From NCBI GenBank assembly GCA_031841125.1, contig CM063114.1, positions 43,545,574 to 43,609,573 of the forward strand: DNA of 64,000 bases, read 5' to 3'. Positions 23,931 to 34,700 of this stretch are shown here, piece after piece. Below the pieces are notes generated by a model, which searched no databases, was not told the DNA's origin, and saw only the letters and a program-made list of their open reading frames with translations. Source of the stretch: Acanthococcus lagerstroemiae. Its lineage: Eukaryota > Arthropoda > Insecta > Hemiptera > Eriococcidae. The position numbers were made by a program, and so were the translations under genes. Position 1 is the stretch's first letter. Every line of letters starts with the position of its first letter.

Positions 23931-25117
23931 TCAGGCCCATGTTTGTACTGACTACAGATGTGCCAGGTAAAAATTCAGCCTACCTTCCATTTTGTGCAAC
24001 TAGTACCCGAACTCTCCGAGCAGTTGGATTTTCCTAGTTAATTCATTCTTACGTTACATTTCACTTCATTAAATGCGTGAAACATTTTATGTATTTTCCG
24101 GAAAATGATAATAATTATTTTCTCTCTCACGAGCAGCACCTAAATCGGGAACCACCAAGCCAAGCGTTGATATTCTAGATGTATATGTGCCATACGCTTC
24201 AATTAAATTACCATAAATGATTAATGTTTACATTCTCTCTTAAGATCTCAGCATGATTAATTTGAATACATCGGAAACTGTGCACAGGTGATTAATTCAT
24301 TTTACCACCTTTGCCAATTATCGACTGATTAATTTATGAACACTTCGTGCTTCTACAAGGGTGGATAAGCAATTTTCTCTGCACAGCACATGATAAGTAA
24401 ATTCAGTTGTATTCTTGTAGGTACACGCGCTTATAGAATCCACTAGGCAGTCTGTGCGCTGATACTGAAACACGGTTCCTTACTTACGGAGAGGTTTTTA
24501 ACATGTGAAATCAAAAAAGAAAGAATCGTCGCAGAAAGGTACTTTAATAGAAATTTACTATCGTGATTTTTGGGGGGAAAATGATGACGTATAGCAGTGT
24601 ACGTCGAGCGAAGTCAGGGCCGGATTTAGGGGTGCATCCACGGGGCACAGTTCGGGGCCGTCGCCACCAACAAAGACTCCTAGGTAATTCTCCAGAAACT
24701 GAAATATTGAGGTGACATCACCCCCCCCCCATAATAACTTCTTGGTTTATATGTAGTGTAGAGAATATTCAATAAGTTTAGAGAACAGAAGCATCAAAAT
24801 TTAGGGAGAATGGACGACTTTCGTACATGAAGATAGATATCGAAAGCACTGATATCCACAACTGCGGACAAAACAAGCTTCAAGAACTTCCCCTGCCTGA
24901 GAATTTTTGAAAATTCTGTTATCACACTCGCCCATTACCACGTTCGGGTACCTGCTCGTGCTCAGAGATCAAAATTGTACCAGTATTGACATTTATTGCG
25001 CTGAAAACTGTATAAGACATATCTTTGCAGATTGCACTAGTCAAAGACTGACCACAACAATGGACTGAAACCCGTCATAAGAGAACTGTACGCCATCCTT
25101 TGTTCCCTCCTGGAAAT
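23931..25117. other. No gene seen
   Basis: Includes CAGGGCCGGATTTAGG at 24,624, a sequence common at hAT-type MITE ends, and a C9 run at 24,721, but the opposite terminus was not identified. No gene. Confidence 0.35.
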
Positions 25118-25356
25118 GGACGCTGTTAAGCATAAGGGAACCAAGTTTTTGAGAAAACGTGATTCGAAGTTCAAGAGCCATGTAGAAACTACATGACATA
25201 GCGTTTACTGATAAGCTTTTTTCAACGTGAGTACACATTTTTGAATCGTGGGCCCAATTTTGAAAAATTCTACTTTTTACGCTCTTTCCAATGATGCTAA
25301 TTAAAACTCATGTTGTTTACAAATGTCGGTTGGTTCCCTTACGCTTAACAGCGTCC
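25118..25356. mobile_element. MITE, GGACGCTGTTAAGC ends, copy 1
   Basis: Starts GGACGCTGTTAAGCATAAGG and ends with the inverse, TTCCCTTACGCTTAACAGCG then TCC. Length is 239 bp. AAAT flanks both sides. Internal sequence (GTTCAAGAGCCATGTAGAAA, AAAATTCTACTTTTTACG) is shared with a second copy at 52,796-53,044. Confidence 0.85.
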
Positions 25357-25401
25357 AAATGTGAAGTCATTGATGAGGATAACAAACTGAACTAAGGTTC
25401 T

Positions 25402-25540
25402 ATAGTTTCACACGGGTATAATGGACCGCTATTTTGATTCCCAATTAGCCCGAACATCCTTGATCACATGAAACATGATCACCTATTCGCAGGCTTGGGA
25501 TTCAAAATGGCGGTCCAGTATACCTGTGTGAAAACTATAT
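25402..25540. mobile_element. MITE, small relative of element C
   Basis: The left end TATAGTTTCACACGGGTATA continues ATGGACCGC. The right end is CGGTCCAGTATACCTGTGTG then AAAACTATA. The ends match those of the 1.4-kb element at 13,170-14,561. About 140 bp with no coding content. Confidence 0.8.
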
Positions 25541-26149
25541 GTACCCTAACTAACCCTAACTGAACGTGGGATGTGGAACGGAATGTAGGAGCGCTAATGT
25601 GCTTCTCATAATAAAAAGTTGAGTGATCATGGAGGGAAATAACATTGCCGTAAATGGGAAATAGGTTTTTTTCTTGAAAAATCATTATAAAATAAAGAAA
25701 TGACGGACATGCTTCAAATTTGAACTACATGGAGCTACATATTTGAGCTTGCGATTAAAAATTTAATATGTCAGGTAACAAAATTAGTAGCAGTGTGGTG
25801 AAGTAAGAAATGACAGCTATATTTTCAAAAAACACTTAATTTTTCAAGTGCCCTTAAAATGAAAAAATCACTTAAAACTGCACTTAAATAACCTCCGGAG
25901 GTTCCTGCACTTGAAGATAAATTATTTTTTCTCCATGATCACTCAATGAGGGTTCACAAAACATCCGCTAGATGTCAGCCATTTTGATTCCGAGTCCCAA
26001 TATACTTCCAATCTTTTTGAATTATGAATGAATTAATTAATAGAGAATATATACTCACGCTAGTACACGAGTCTTTAAGAAAAGATATTATAGATTAGAA
26101 ACACAACCAAACATCTCAAGATGTGAAGACCCGCGCAAAAGATATTCTC

Positions 26150-27090
26150 CTTGGCCTATAAAGAGCAAAGGGTTCCTGTAGGCGGTTCCATTTGTCTCTG
26201 TTTCTGGCTATTATCTCCAATTTTTGTTTGTTTAGAATGCCGTTATACCTGCCCATCTAGTTTTTGGTTCAACATTTTTTCTTTTGTAATGTTGTGTAAA
26301 CCAGAAAGTGGTGCAGTAGGTCCATCGGTCGTGCTTATAAGTCTTACTATATGTCCTGCCGAACCCCATCTTTGTCTTCTGATACATAACATTGCCTCTG
26401 TGTTTTTTATTTTACTTTTAATTTCTGTGGTTGGAATTACGGTCTTTCCTCTTTATTTCTAGTAGGTATTAATCTTTCGATTGCATTTTGGGTAGTTTTT
26501 ATTTTGTTTATGATTTTGTGGTTTAAGGATTATGTTTGGCATCTGTATGTTAGGGTGGGGACAACACATTTATTAAAGATTTCATTGTTTTGGGTTATTT
26601 TGAACGGGCCTTTGAACACCTCCTTCAGTGACCAGTACTTTGTCCACGTTATTGTAATTCTTGATTCAATTTAGCCATTTGCTCTTCAAAAGATATTATT
26701 TGTTGTTGTTTCCTCTACTATTCAGATATCACTTATTTTTGTACCCGCTATGTTTTTCCTGTTGCTAATTATTTTCGTTTTTTTTTCTTCTTCTGTTCAT
26801 TGATTTAGATCCTGTATCATCTGGGATAATTCATCTTCTGATTTTACTATTAAAGCTATATCATCCGCAAATCTTGAGTTTGCGGTGCTTTCACCGTTTA
26901 TATTTGTTTCCCTTTCCCCCAAGATTTTCCAGCGTTTAAAGGATTTTTTTCTAACGCATAGTTCAAGAGGATAGGGAACAATGGGTCACCTTGTTTAGTT
27001 CCTTTCTTAATAGGGAATTAGTCACCTTCGACGTCTGTTATAATTCTTGCCATAGCCCCATTGTATATAATTATCTTTTATTATAATTAA
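26150..27090 (-). pseudogene. LINE reverse-transcriptase relic
   Basis: On the minus strand near 27,010 GTKQGDPLFPILLNYALEK is followed by SRFADDIALIVKSEDELSQ near 26,860: the RT turn preceding the palm and the catalytic FADD block. The tail decays through VVPTLTYRCQT near 26,560 to a short C-terminal block near 26,170. At least four frameshifts. The plus-strand 103-codon frame at 26,151-26,462 is its shadow. Confidence 0.8.
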
Positions 27091-28141
27091 TCAAAATTTT
27101 ATTGTACCCCTCGTGTTTTCATCTCTAAATATTGAGAGGTAAATGTGCAAAATTATGAATAGATAGCCGTACACGAGTCCCTCTTTTTAGGAGCAAATTT
27201 AAAAAAAAATTCTTCGCACAGAATAGTTAATGTGATCACTTTCTCTTTTTTTCTTCTTTTATTTAAGGAGATCCTCATTCACAAGAGGATATTTACAATT
27301 CTCTTAAGTCGGCAGTATTAATCGGTAAAATGATTAATTAACACTGCCATGGGAATAATGATAAATATCAACTGAAAATGTTCCACATTCATTTTACCTT
27401 TCAGTTACTTATGCACATATTAATCTCTCTCTTGAAACTTTCATAAAAGAATAGTAGTCCAGTTTATTGCCTTCAGAAGTGAAACGAATTACCAATCGGG
27501 TTCCTCATCAGTTAGCAGCCTCCAATGCGGGATCTACTTTTACAGAGCTATGGCATCTGATATCTAACCCAAAATGGTCACGTTTACAGAAATGGAAATA
27601 CCTAATTGTTAAAAAATCAACATGTTTTTATAATACATACATACCAGCACTGACTATTGTACACGTTCGTAGAGCACTGATATAGTCCTCACGGCTGGCG
27701 TTAAATCTTTTCTACGTGCGGTGCAAAGCTCAAAATCCTCTCGTCAGTCATCAGTTCTTAAATGGAAAAACTTGTTTGGGGGCATCTGCAACAAACGGCG
27801 AAACCTTTAATTTGCTGTTACTGTATGATATGTAAAATACCTAGGTATACCTATGTAAAGAATTGCAGTTTTAAGTTGAAAGGTCCGTATGTATAATAAT
27901 GAAATAATTCACTTCACGGAATTGCTCGTATGGTGTATACTTCGTACGATGCACTATATATGAGGATGGTCAGCCTGTTCTACTATGATGATCCAGCCTG
28001 GGCTGACCAACCGTGCATGAAAATCTGTCGATGATCCATATACTTGTTCAGCTTTTTGCATTAAGCTAAAGCATGAAAAAATAAAAAAATAAAGCTGATT
28101 GAATGATGAAAACGTCCGTATTATTCATCACATTTGAGCAG
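27091..28141. other. No gene seen
   Basis: AT-rich; a 72-codon plus-strand frame at 27,467-27,685 has no motif. A GGTCAGCC/GGCTGACC inverted pair lies at 27,968-28,004. Confidence 0.35.
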
Positions 28142-28317
28142 ATTTTGATATCAGGTCGATCGAAGATGAAAGACTGATCGCGGCTGCTCAGCTTCAATTA
28201 GCTGATAAGGGATCATCTCAACGTCCACACTACAGTTATCTTTGGCTGATCATTCAAGCAGAACAAGCTGATGATCCTCGTGCGGAAGCTATAAACGCCG
28301 CACGGCTCTGCTTCTCA
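28142..28317 (+). CDS. Orphan exon-like open segment, unknown protein
   Basis: A 176-nt segment follows a GAGCAG acceptor and precedes a strong GTGAGT donor. In the single open frame (2 nt then 58 codons) it reads EDERLIAAAQLQLADKGSSQ, then PHYSYLWLIIQAEQADDP and AINAARLCFS. Composition is protein-like: few repeats, mixed helix formers, two tryptophan/tyrosine-rich spots. I found no partner exon on either side. The 140 bp directly after its donor are duplicated in diverged form at about 30,330-30,470. It may be an internal exon of a gene with long introns, a remnant, or chance. Confidence 0.3.
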
Positions 28318-30470
28318 GTGAGTCATCTATATGATCGCAAATTCAGCAACATAAAACTGTAAGACTGATTACTAAATCAAAAACGTAAGATCGTGAGTAA
28401 TGTCTAGCGGTATTCGATGTGAATGAACCTTTCACTATTCAAAGAAATATGAACCCGTTTATAGAGCACATGCAGATATAGAGTGATGATGCAGCGCAGT
28501 TTGTAACGGATTAAGGACAGTTCCAACTTTGAAGAACTGCGTTAATAAATAGGAAAATATTATAACAGAGTTATTATACCTAGGTACACATTATGGATTC
28601 ATTTTACTTATCAGAGATTCAGAATAAAATGAAAACTTTCACTTTTTTCCTCATTTTGTTGACCAAAATTCAATTTTATTGAAAATAAAAAGAGGTTATA
28701 TCGCAGTTTACAACACATGACTTCCACTTTGCAAGAAGCCCTAGTACCAGAGTTTGCAATGCATGATTTCTAGTTTGCAACAGATGCTAGTACCAGTTGG
28801 CAACATACACAGCAGATTAGGTACTGGGTATGAGATCCATCTTCTTACATTTTTTTCTTTTGTAAATTCAGCCCAAAATGTTTGTTAAGGTGTATTAGCA
28901 TCATTGATAGCTGTACCTAATTCAGCCAGTTTACAGACTGCTTGGTAGATATTTTTGATATTTTTCAGGAATCACTTGATCCGCTTATTTCTAAATCTTA
29001 TATTGTTTCAACATGACTTTTTTTTTCTGTTTAGGTATGTTCAAATGGTTTGGTGAAAGCAATTGGTAGGTATACCTAGGTAAATAAAATGAGCCCGTTG
29101 TTGCATGAAATAATAGTATATGGGCGCCATATTCCGTACCCAATAAGCGAGTTTGCAACAATAACTGTTGAAAACTGGAAAAGTTTATATTTTCCGTGCC
29201 ATTTTGTAACTCTTGAATATTCAAAATATAGATAGTATAATTCATTGAAATCACTTATTTTCTCAATATTTGAAACATACTCACCAATTTAAGCCAGTTC
29301 TCAGCTGCCAGTCATGCTTTGAATTACAAGGGAAATACAACCATCACTTACATCACCTTTTTACAAGAAAAATTACATTGCACAACGATTTGTTGTATTT
29401 TCAATAAGACATTCAATACGTACCAATGTTTAGTTCTTGATTACACTACACAACAATTTGAGAATTAAAAAAAAAACAATGTCATGAAAATATATGATTC
29501 TACATGTATTTTCAACGAGGAATTTAATGCCGATGTTAAATTTTGATTATAGTTCATTTTTTCCCTTCTCTCCTACTTTAAATTCAAAATTTAGCATCAT
29601 CAAGATTATACCACTGATCAAACAACTATATGCGCGTTCAATATTGTTATCAGTATCAGTGTAGCCATTCATGAACGACAAAAAGGAATAAAAAGTGTAA
29701 AATTTGAATTTGGAATTTGGAAAACAAGAGGATCTTGAGAAAAATGATTAACGCCATTGCATTGAGCATTTAAAGTATAGCTAAAATCATACATAATCTC
29801 ATCCCATTGTTTTTTATGCTGTTGCGTAGTGTTATAGTTCATTTTTTCCCTATCTCTCATCTTACTTGCAAATTTTAGTATCATTGTGATAACACCATTG
29901 ATCAGTTATCAGTACCAGTATAGCTCTCTACTCGTGAACAATAAAAAAGAATACAAAGTGAAAAATTTGATAACATTTTAATTTTGAATATGGAAAATGA
30001 GAGGTTCTCAAGAAAAATGGTTAACGCCATTGTATTTAGCATTCAAAATACAGCTAAAATTGTATTGTTCTTTATTCTGTTGTGTAATATGTTTTATACA
30101 ATCAGTAAATGGTTCGCAGCCTGACGTTTGACAAATTGACATGAAAAATCACAGAAAATTACAATAAGAACCATAAATCATAACTACACGGAGGAACTCA
30201 AACTGCTCCACAAAAAAAAATTCCACAGCTCAAGTCTTTAATGTTTAATATTTTCTTAATTACTTAATTTTCAATGTTGCAATAAATGCGTCGCAATCAG
30301 GTGGGCGCGTTGCAACTGATCGTTCCAACCTTTGACTCCTTTATGAGTCGATGACTGTGAATTTAGTAACCCAGTAAGACTGATTACCGAAATCGAATCT
30401 AAGATCGTGAATAATGTCTTGAGATATGAACGACTCTCTTCCACTCAATCTTTACAAAGCATCACCTAAT
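28318..30470. repeat. Diverged duplicated segments around AAGACTGATTAC
   Basis: 28,318-28,460 (TAAGACTGATTACTAAATC, AAGATCGTGAGTAATGTCT) matches 30,330-30,470 (TAAGACTGATTACCGAAATC, AAGATCGTGAATAATGTCT) in direct orientation. The intervening DNA is mostly noncoding. Confidence 0.55.
29553..30110. repeat. Two-copy tandem duplication, unit about 285 bp
   Basis: Shared ordered words are TAGTTCATTTTTTCCC, AAATTTAG(C/T)ATCAT, TATCAGTA, AAAGTG(T/A)AAAA and AACGCCATTG(C/T)ATT, first at 29,553-29,790 and again at 29,838-30,060. About 80 percent similar by eye. Noncoding. Confidence 0.65.
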
Positions 30471-31645
30471 ATGTATCAGTGCTGGTTCAGAATCTAGTGA
30501 TAGGCTGAAATCGAACCTGGAACTACGCCTTCAATTCCAATTACCATAATCCAACGTCCATTTAAACATTATATTTGAACAAAATTTGGTACAATAACGT
30601 AATACAAAAATACAATGGAAAAATAAGTAGATAAGACAGAGTATTACTCGCACAACCGAAGAAAAAAAAACGAATGAGAAACAGCATGAACAAACGTGTC
30701 ATCGAGCGAGTAAACCAAGTTACATAGTGTATAGTAACAAATGTATAAACATCAACTGTAGAGGCCACTAGAACGAACATCAAATAATTATAAAGATTGT
30801 TATGCACGTGACAGTCAAGTACACAAATTCGTTTCTTCTTCCGATATCGCAACATAAATGAAACCAGTTTATCTAACGCGGCTAACAGATAATGCACTTC
30901 CATTTCGCATTTCAAGCGAATAAGTAAAGGCGCGGCAAAATTACGATATACTGTCTTAAAAGATAACCAAATAATAATAAATTAAAAAAACTATATCTTG
31001 GGAGATACTCGAATAAAGAATTTAATAAAGTAAAAAAGAAAGGTAATAAAAAATCGAAAATAAGGAGACACTCCGACATGGTAATTGGGGTAGCCTCACA
31101 AAGATAACTTCTAAAATTCGATCGACGCGGTTCGAGACCAACGACGTATTCAAAACCCGGTTACGACCTCGAAGCTGAATCACCATACAAAAATACATGA
31201 ACAGAATCAGTACTTCGAAACACCGAATCAAAAAGTAATAAGAGGTACGATAGATAAAAATATCTGAATCGAATTCAAAAAGCAATTCGACGAGTCTGCA
31301 GCTTTGTTTTTTGTTTTTGATTTCAATAATAGATTTTTTCTTTTGATTTCAATAACGGATAGAAACCGACGAACGAAGGCACCCCGTTAGCAGGGGCAAT
31401 GATACATGGTCGCCGGCGTTACGTCGGACGACTGGTATAACAGCGAAATTCTTACTTTAAAAAAATCATACACCACAAGTATATATAATAGATACAGTAA
31501 TAATTATTTTATACACTGGTAAAATATTTTTGAAAATTTCGTAGCGACGCGTTCAGCGCGAACTACTTAATCGGGGAGAATAACTATAAGACGCGGTATG
31601 GAATGGTTATTCCAGATTATCATATTATACTTTTCTGGCAAACGC
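30471..31645 (-). other. LITAF 3' flank, probable 3' untranslated region
   Basis: Lies directly downstream of the LITAF stop codon on the minus strand. Several minus-strand open frames of 80-117 codons occur (30,562-30,915; 31,022-31,285), leucine- and phenylalanine-rich, without motifs. An ATTAAA-type signal on the minus strand is present at 31,021-31,026. How much is transcribed cannot be told. Confidence 0.35.
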
Positions 31646-31748
31646 TTACGGCTGGTAGGTTCCCAGAAACACTTGGCAGTTAGGGCAGGAATGACGAACG
31701 TTCTTCAGCGAGTCCATGAAATACGGTAAAGATGAACACGGGCAGCAT
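31646..31748 (-). CDS. LITAF: LITAF exon: second CxxC, stop codon
   Basis: 103 nt after a TGCACAG acceptor. Reads CCPCSSLPYFMDSLKNVRHS then CPNCQVFLGTYQP and TAA at 31,646-31,648. Joins the 39,288 exon in phase although 7.5 kb away. Confidence 0.92.
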
Positions 31749-34700
31749 CTGTGCATACAATTAACCACTCAATTATTACTCTAATCAAATCGCAATAATT
31801 ACATAACTATAGCGGTACAGCATCAGCCCCTCCTAAAGTTACACGTGTTGCAATTACGTAAGTCACACATCGTAAGATACTTGATCATCTTCTGTTCTGA
31901 TGGGAAAACTGTGCCGATGAAACTACGACATCGATTATTCATCTCCATCCAGAAGGGTATTGCTGAGGTTGAGCAATGCACGGTACAGCTCCCCCCTCCC
32001 TATTTTCGACGTTTCTGGGATACGTATTAAAAAATTGTAGAAACCCTTTTTAGGAAATCAAACAACATTCATTTTTTATGGGAACCAGTCTGCATTTCAG
32101 GTCACACTATTTCATCTACAGCCAAATCAGACACAGGTCCACTTTTTCCTCCCCATGGTGAACTTTGGAAAGTTGGACAGGGTGGCTTCGATCTTAAATT
32201 AATTCCTGTCATCGATCTTCGGATCGACATACTCAGTTTCAAGATTGTATGAAGGGCACTTCTTTAGGCGCCGTATGCAACTGGGACTTACACTAGAGTT
32301 TCAAGTGTTGGTAGCCCTGTATGGGTGAGCGATCACGTATGATTTACCGTAAGCGTGTAGCAAACTTCAGCTACCATTAAGTCGAGTAGAAATTCACTTT
32401 CAAAGAAAATTTGTCCTAAATTTAATTGCATTATCACCCAAAAAATTGAATTATAATCAGTTCTACTGGTAGAATAATTTTTACTCGTTCTTTCTACCCT
32501 CCTGAAGATAGCGGCGTTTCTATTTGAAAGTACACATGATCACTCATTCATTTTCACCCGCACAGGTAATTCTGCAGCGCATTCTAGTGCAAGTTTAAAC
32601 GCCAATGTCGCAATGCCGGACGTTGGTGGTCGTGGTTCTAACTCGTGACACTCTTGGACAGGTTAGTCGAGGTAGTTTGCCATTGCTTTCCCCACAGTTA
32701 TGTTGCGTTAAGATTTCCTTCTCTATGCTGAAGAATGAGCAGCCGTAGTTCGCTTACTAGCCACGTGTTCCATGACGTTGAGTAGGAAACTGCGTCCACA
32801 ACGTGCACACGCACAGTACCAATCTTTCTGATCTGGCGACAGCACGCCCTACGATTGTAATGCCTTGTTCGTGTGAACTAGCGGGGTTACAAGATGCGTT
32901 ATGTTTCTACTTTAATTGATAACGCAGTTGCTGTGTTCGCAAGAATGTTAGTGGGGGTATAGGCTTTTCATCGGCGGGTTTGTTTACATGATTTTTTATC
33001 TCGATGTAGAATTATCATCAATGAGGTATGTAACTTGACACAAGAAAAGAGCCTCAATGGTAATAAGACACTGGGGCTCTTTTCTGTGCCACATTGTATT
33101 ATGATTCTTTTGACACATTTTATTATGAATTTCAGATTTTTTAAGTAGAGCACTGAAAGAAAAAGATGAAAATGTGTAATAAAATGTGCCAAAACGACAA
33201 TGTGATGTGACATAGAAAAGGGCCCTAATGTTCCCTTACCATTGAGGCCATTTTATGTGCCAGATCACATCATGATTCCTTTTGATATTTTATTACGGTT
33301 TTTCATTTTTTTAAACCGACTTTTCGGAGAAAAGGGAGGTATTACACTCGTCACAGTTGTCAAGATGGAGCGGGGGCAATGTTTTTTTTTACGTTTCAGA
33401 AAATTTTGATATATTATGGAGAAGTACTTGAAATTGTGCAGTAGAGAGTTTGAAGACAATCGGTAGAGCCGTTCGTGAGTTTTCCTCAATTTAAGGACAA
33501 CATTTGTGGCACGAAAATATCAGGAACTATTGAATCAATTGATTCCAAATTTTGGTAGATCATAGAGAAGTACTTGAAGTTGTGCAGGTAAAAGTTTGAT
33601 GACAATCGGTCGAGTCGTTCACGAGTTTCCTCAATTTAAGGCCAGTATAAGAAGCACGAGGCGACTTATGTACACGATATTTTTTTGGAATTTAATTGAT
33701 ACGAAATCTAATTTTGACAGCCGCGTAGTTCTGTTGTATAATACAAATGTTTCGGCCTTACACGTTTCCGCCTTGAATGTGTCGATTTCAAATTTTCAAA
33801 TTTATACGAACTCTAATTTTGATAGCCGGGTAGTTTTTTATTTTCATAATACTATTCCTTGTCGAGAGTTGCGTTGTTTTTTTTTCAACGTCAATGGCCT
33901 TAAATATTTCGGCCGAATAATCCGAGTGCTTTTCGGCCGAAGTTTTTTTTTTTTTTTTTTTCCCCTAAACAGAGTACTGAAAAAAAAAAAAAGTTCGTAA
34001 CAGAGTGTGCCAAAGGAACCATAATGTGATATGGCACAGAAAAGAGCCTCAGAGTCCAATTACCATTGAGGCCCTTTTCTTGTAACACCTCATACAGCTC
34101 CTTTTGGTGATAATTCTACAGCGAGATAAGAAATCATGTAAACAAACCCGACGATGAAAAGCCCTATTCGAATAACACTAATTTTTCGGGCCAGTGTTGC
34201 CAGGTGTGGCACTTTCTTGGCACTGTTACATGTATGTGGCACTTCTTTAATAATTCCAACGGGGAATAATCATTTCCTATTTTGAAGATAAACAATAAAG
34301 ACAACAGACAAAACTAGTTCATTGGACACTTTAATCAAAATAGCTTTTGCTATGCAGATCGTGCGTAGATGGGGGTCATTCGTTTTGGATCTCCGACCAA
34401 AGTGTAGTTTGAATATATTTCCGTTGATCATAAAATTAGTGATTAAAAGAATATGATTTTGCATGTTTTTTTTTTTGTTTTTTTTTCCCTCTCTCTCTCT
34501 CTATTGAAGAGTAGATAGGGAATATCCATGTTCTTTTTGTGATTTATAAAATTTTACGAATGAGCCATACTTGATCAAGCATATTTTGGGTATAACATGT
34601 TTTGGCATATTTTCTGCTTTTTTAGAGCATATTATTCAAGAATATTTGGCCAGTTTTCACCATTTTTGCGGAATATTTCCAAATCTTTTGAATATTGCAC

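Noticed and set aside
26151..26462. 103-codon plus-strand frame with membrane-like composition
   Set aside because: It is the reverse strand of a LINE tail read on the minus strand.
33844..34088. Lysine-rich open frames
   Set aside because: They are produced by the poly-T/poly-A runs at 33,943-33,991.
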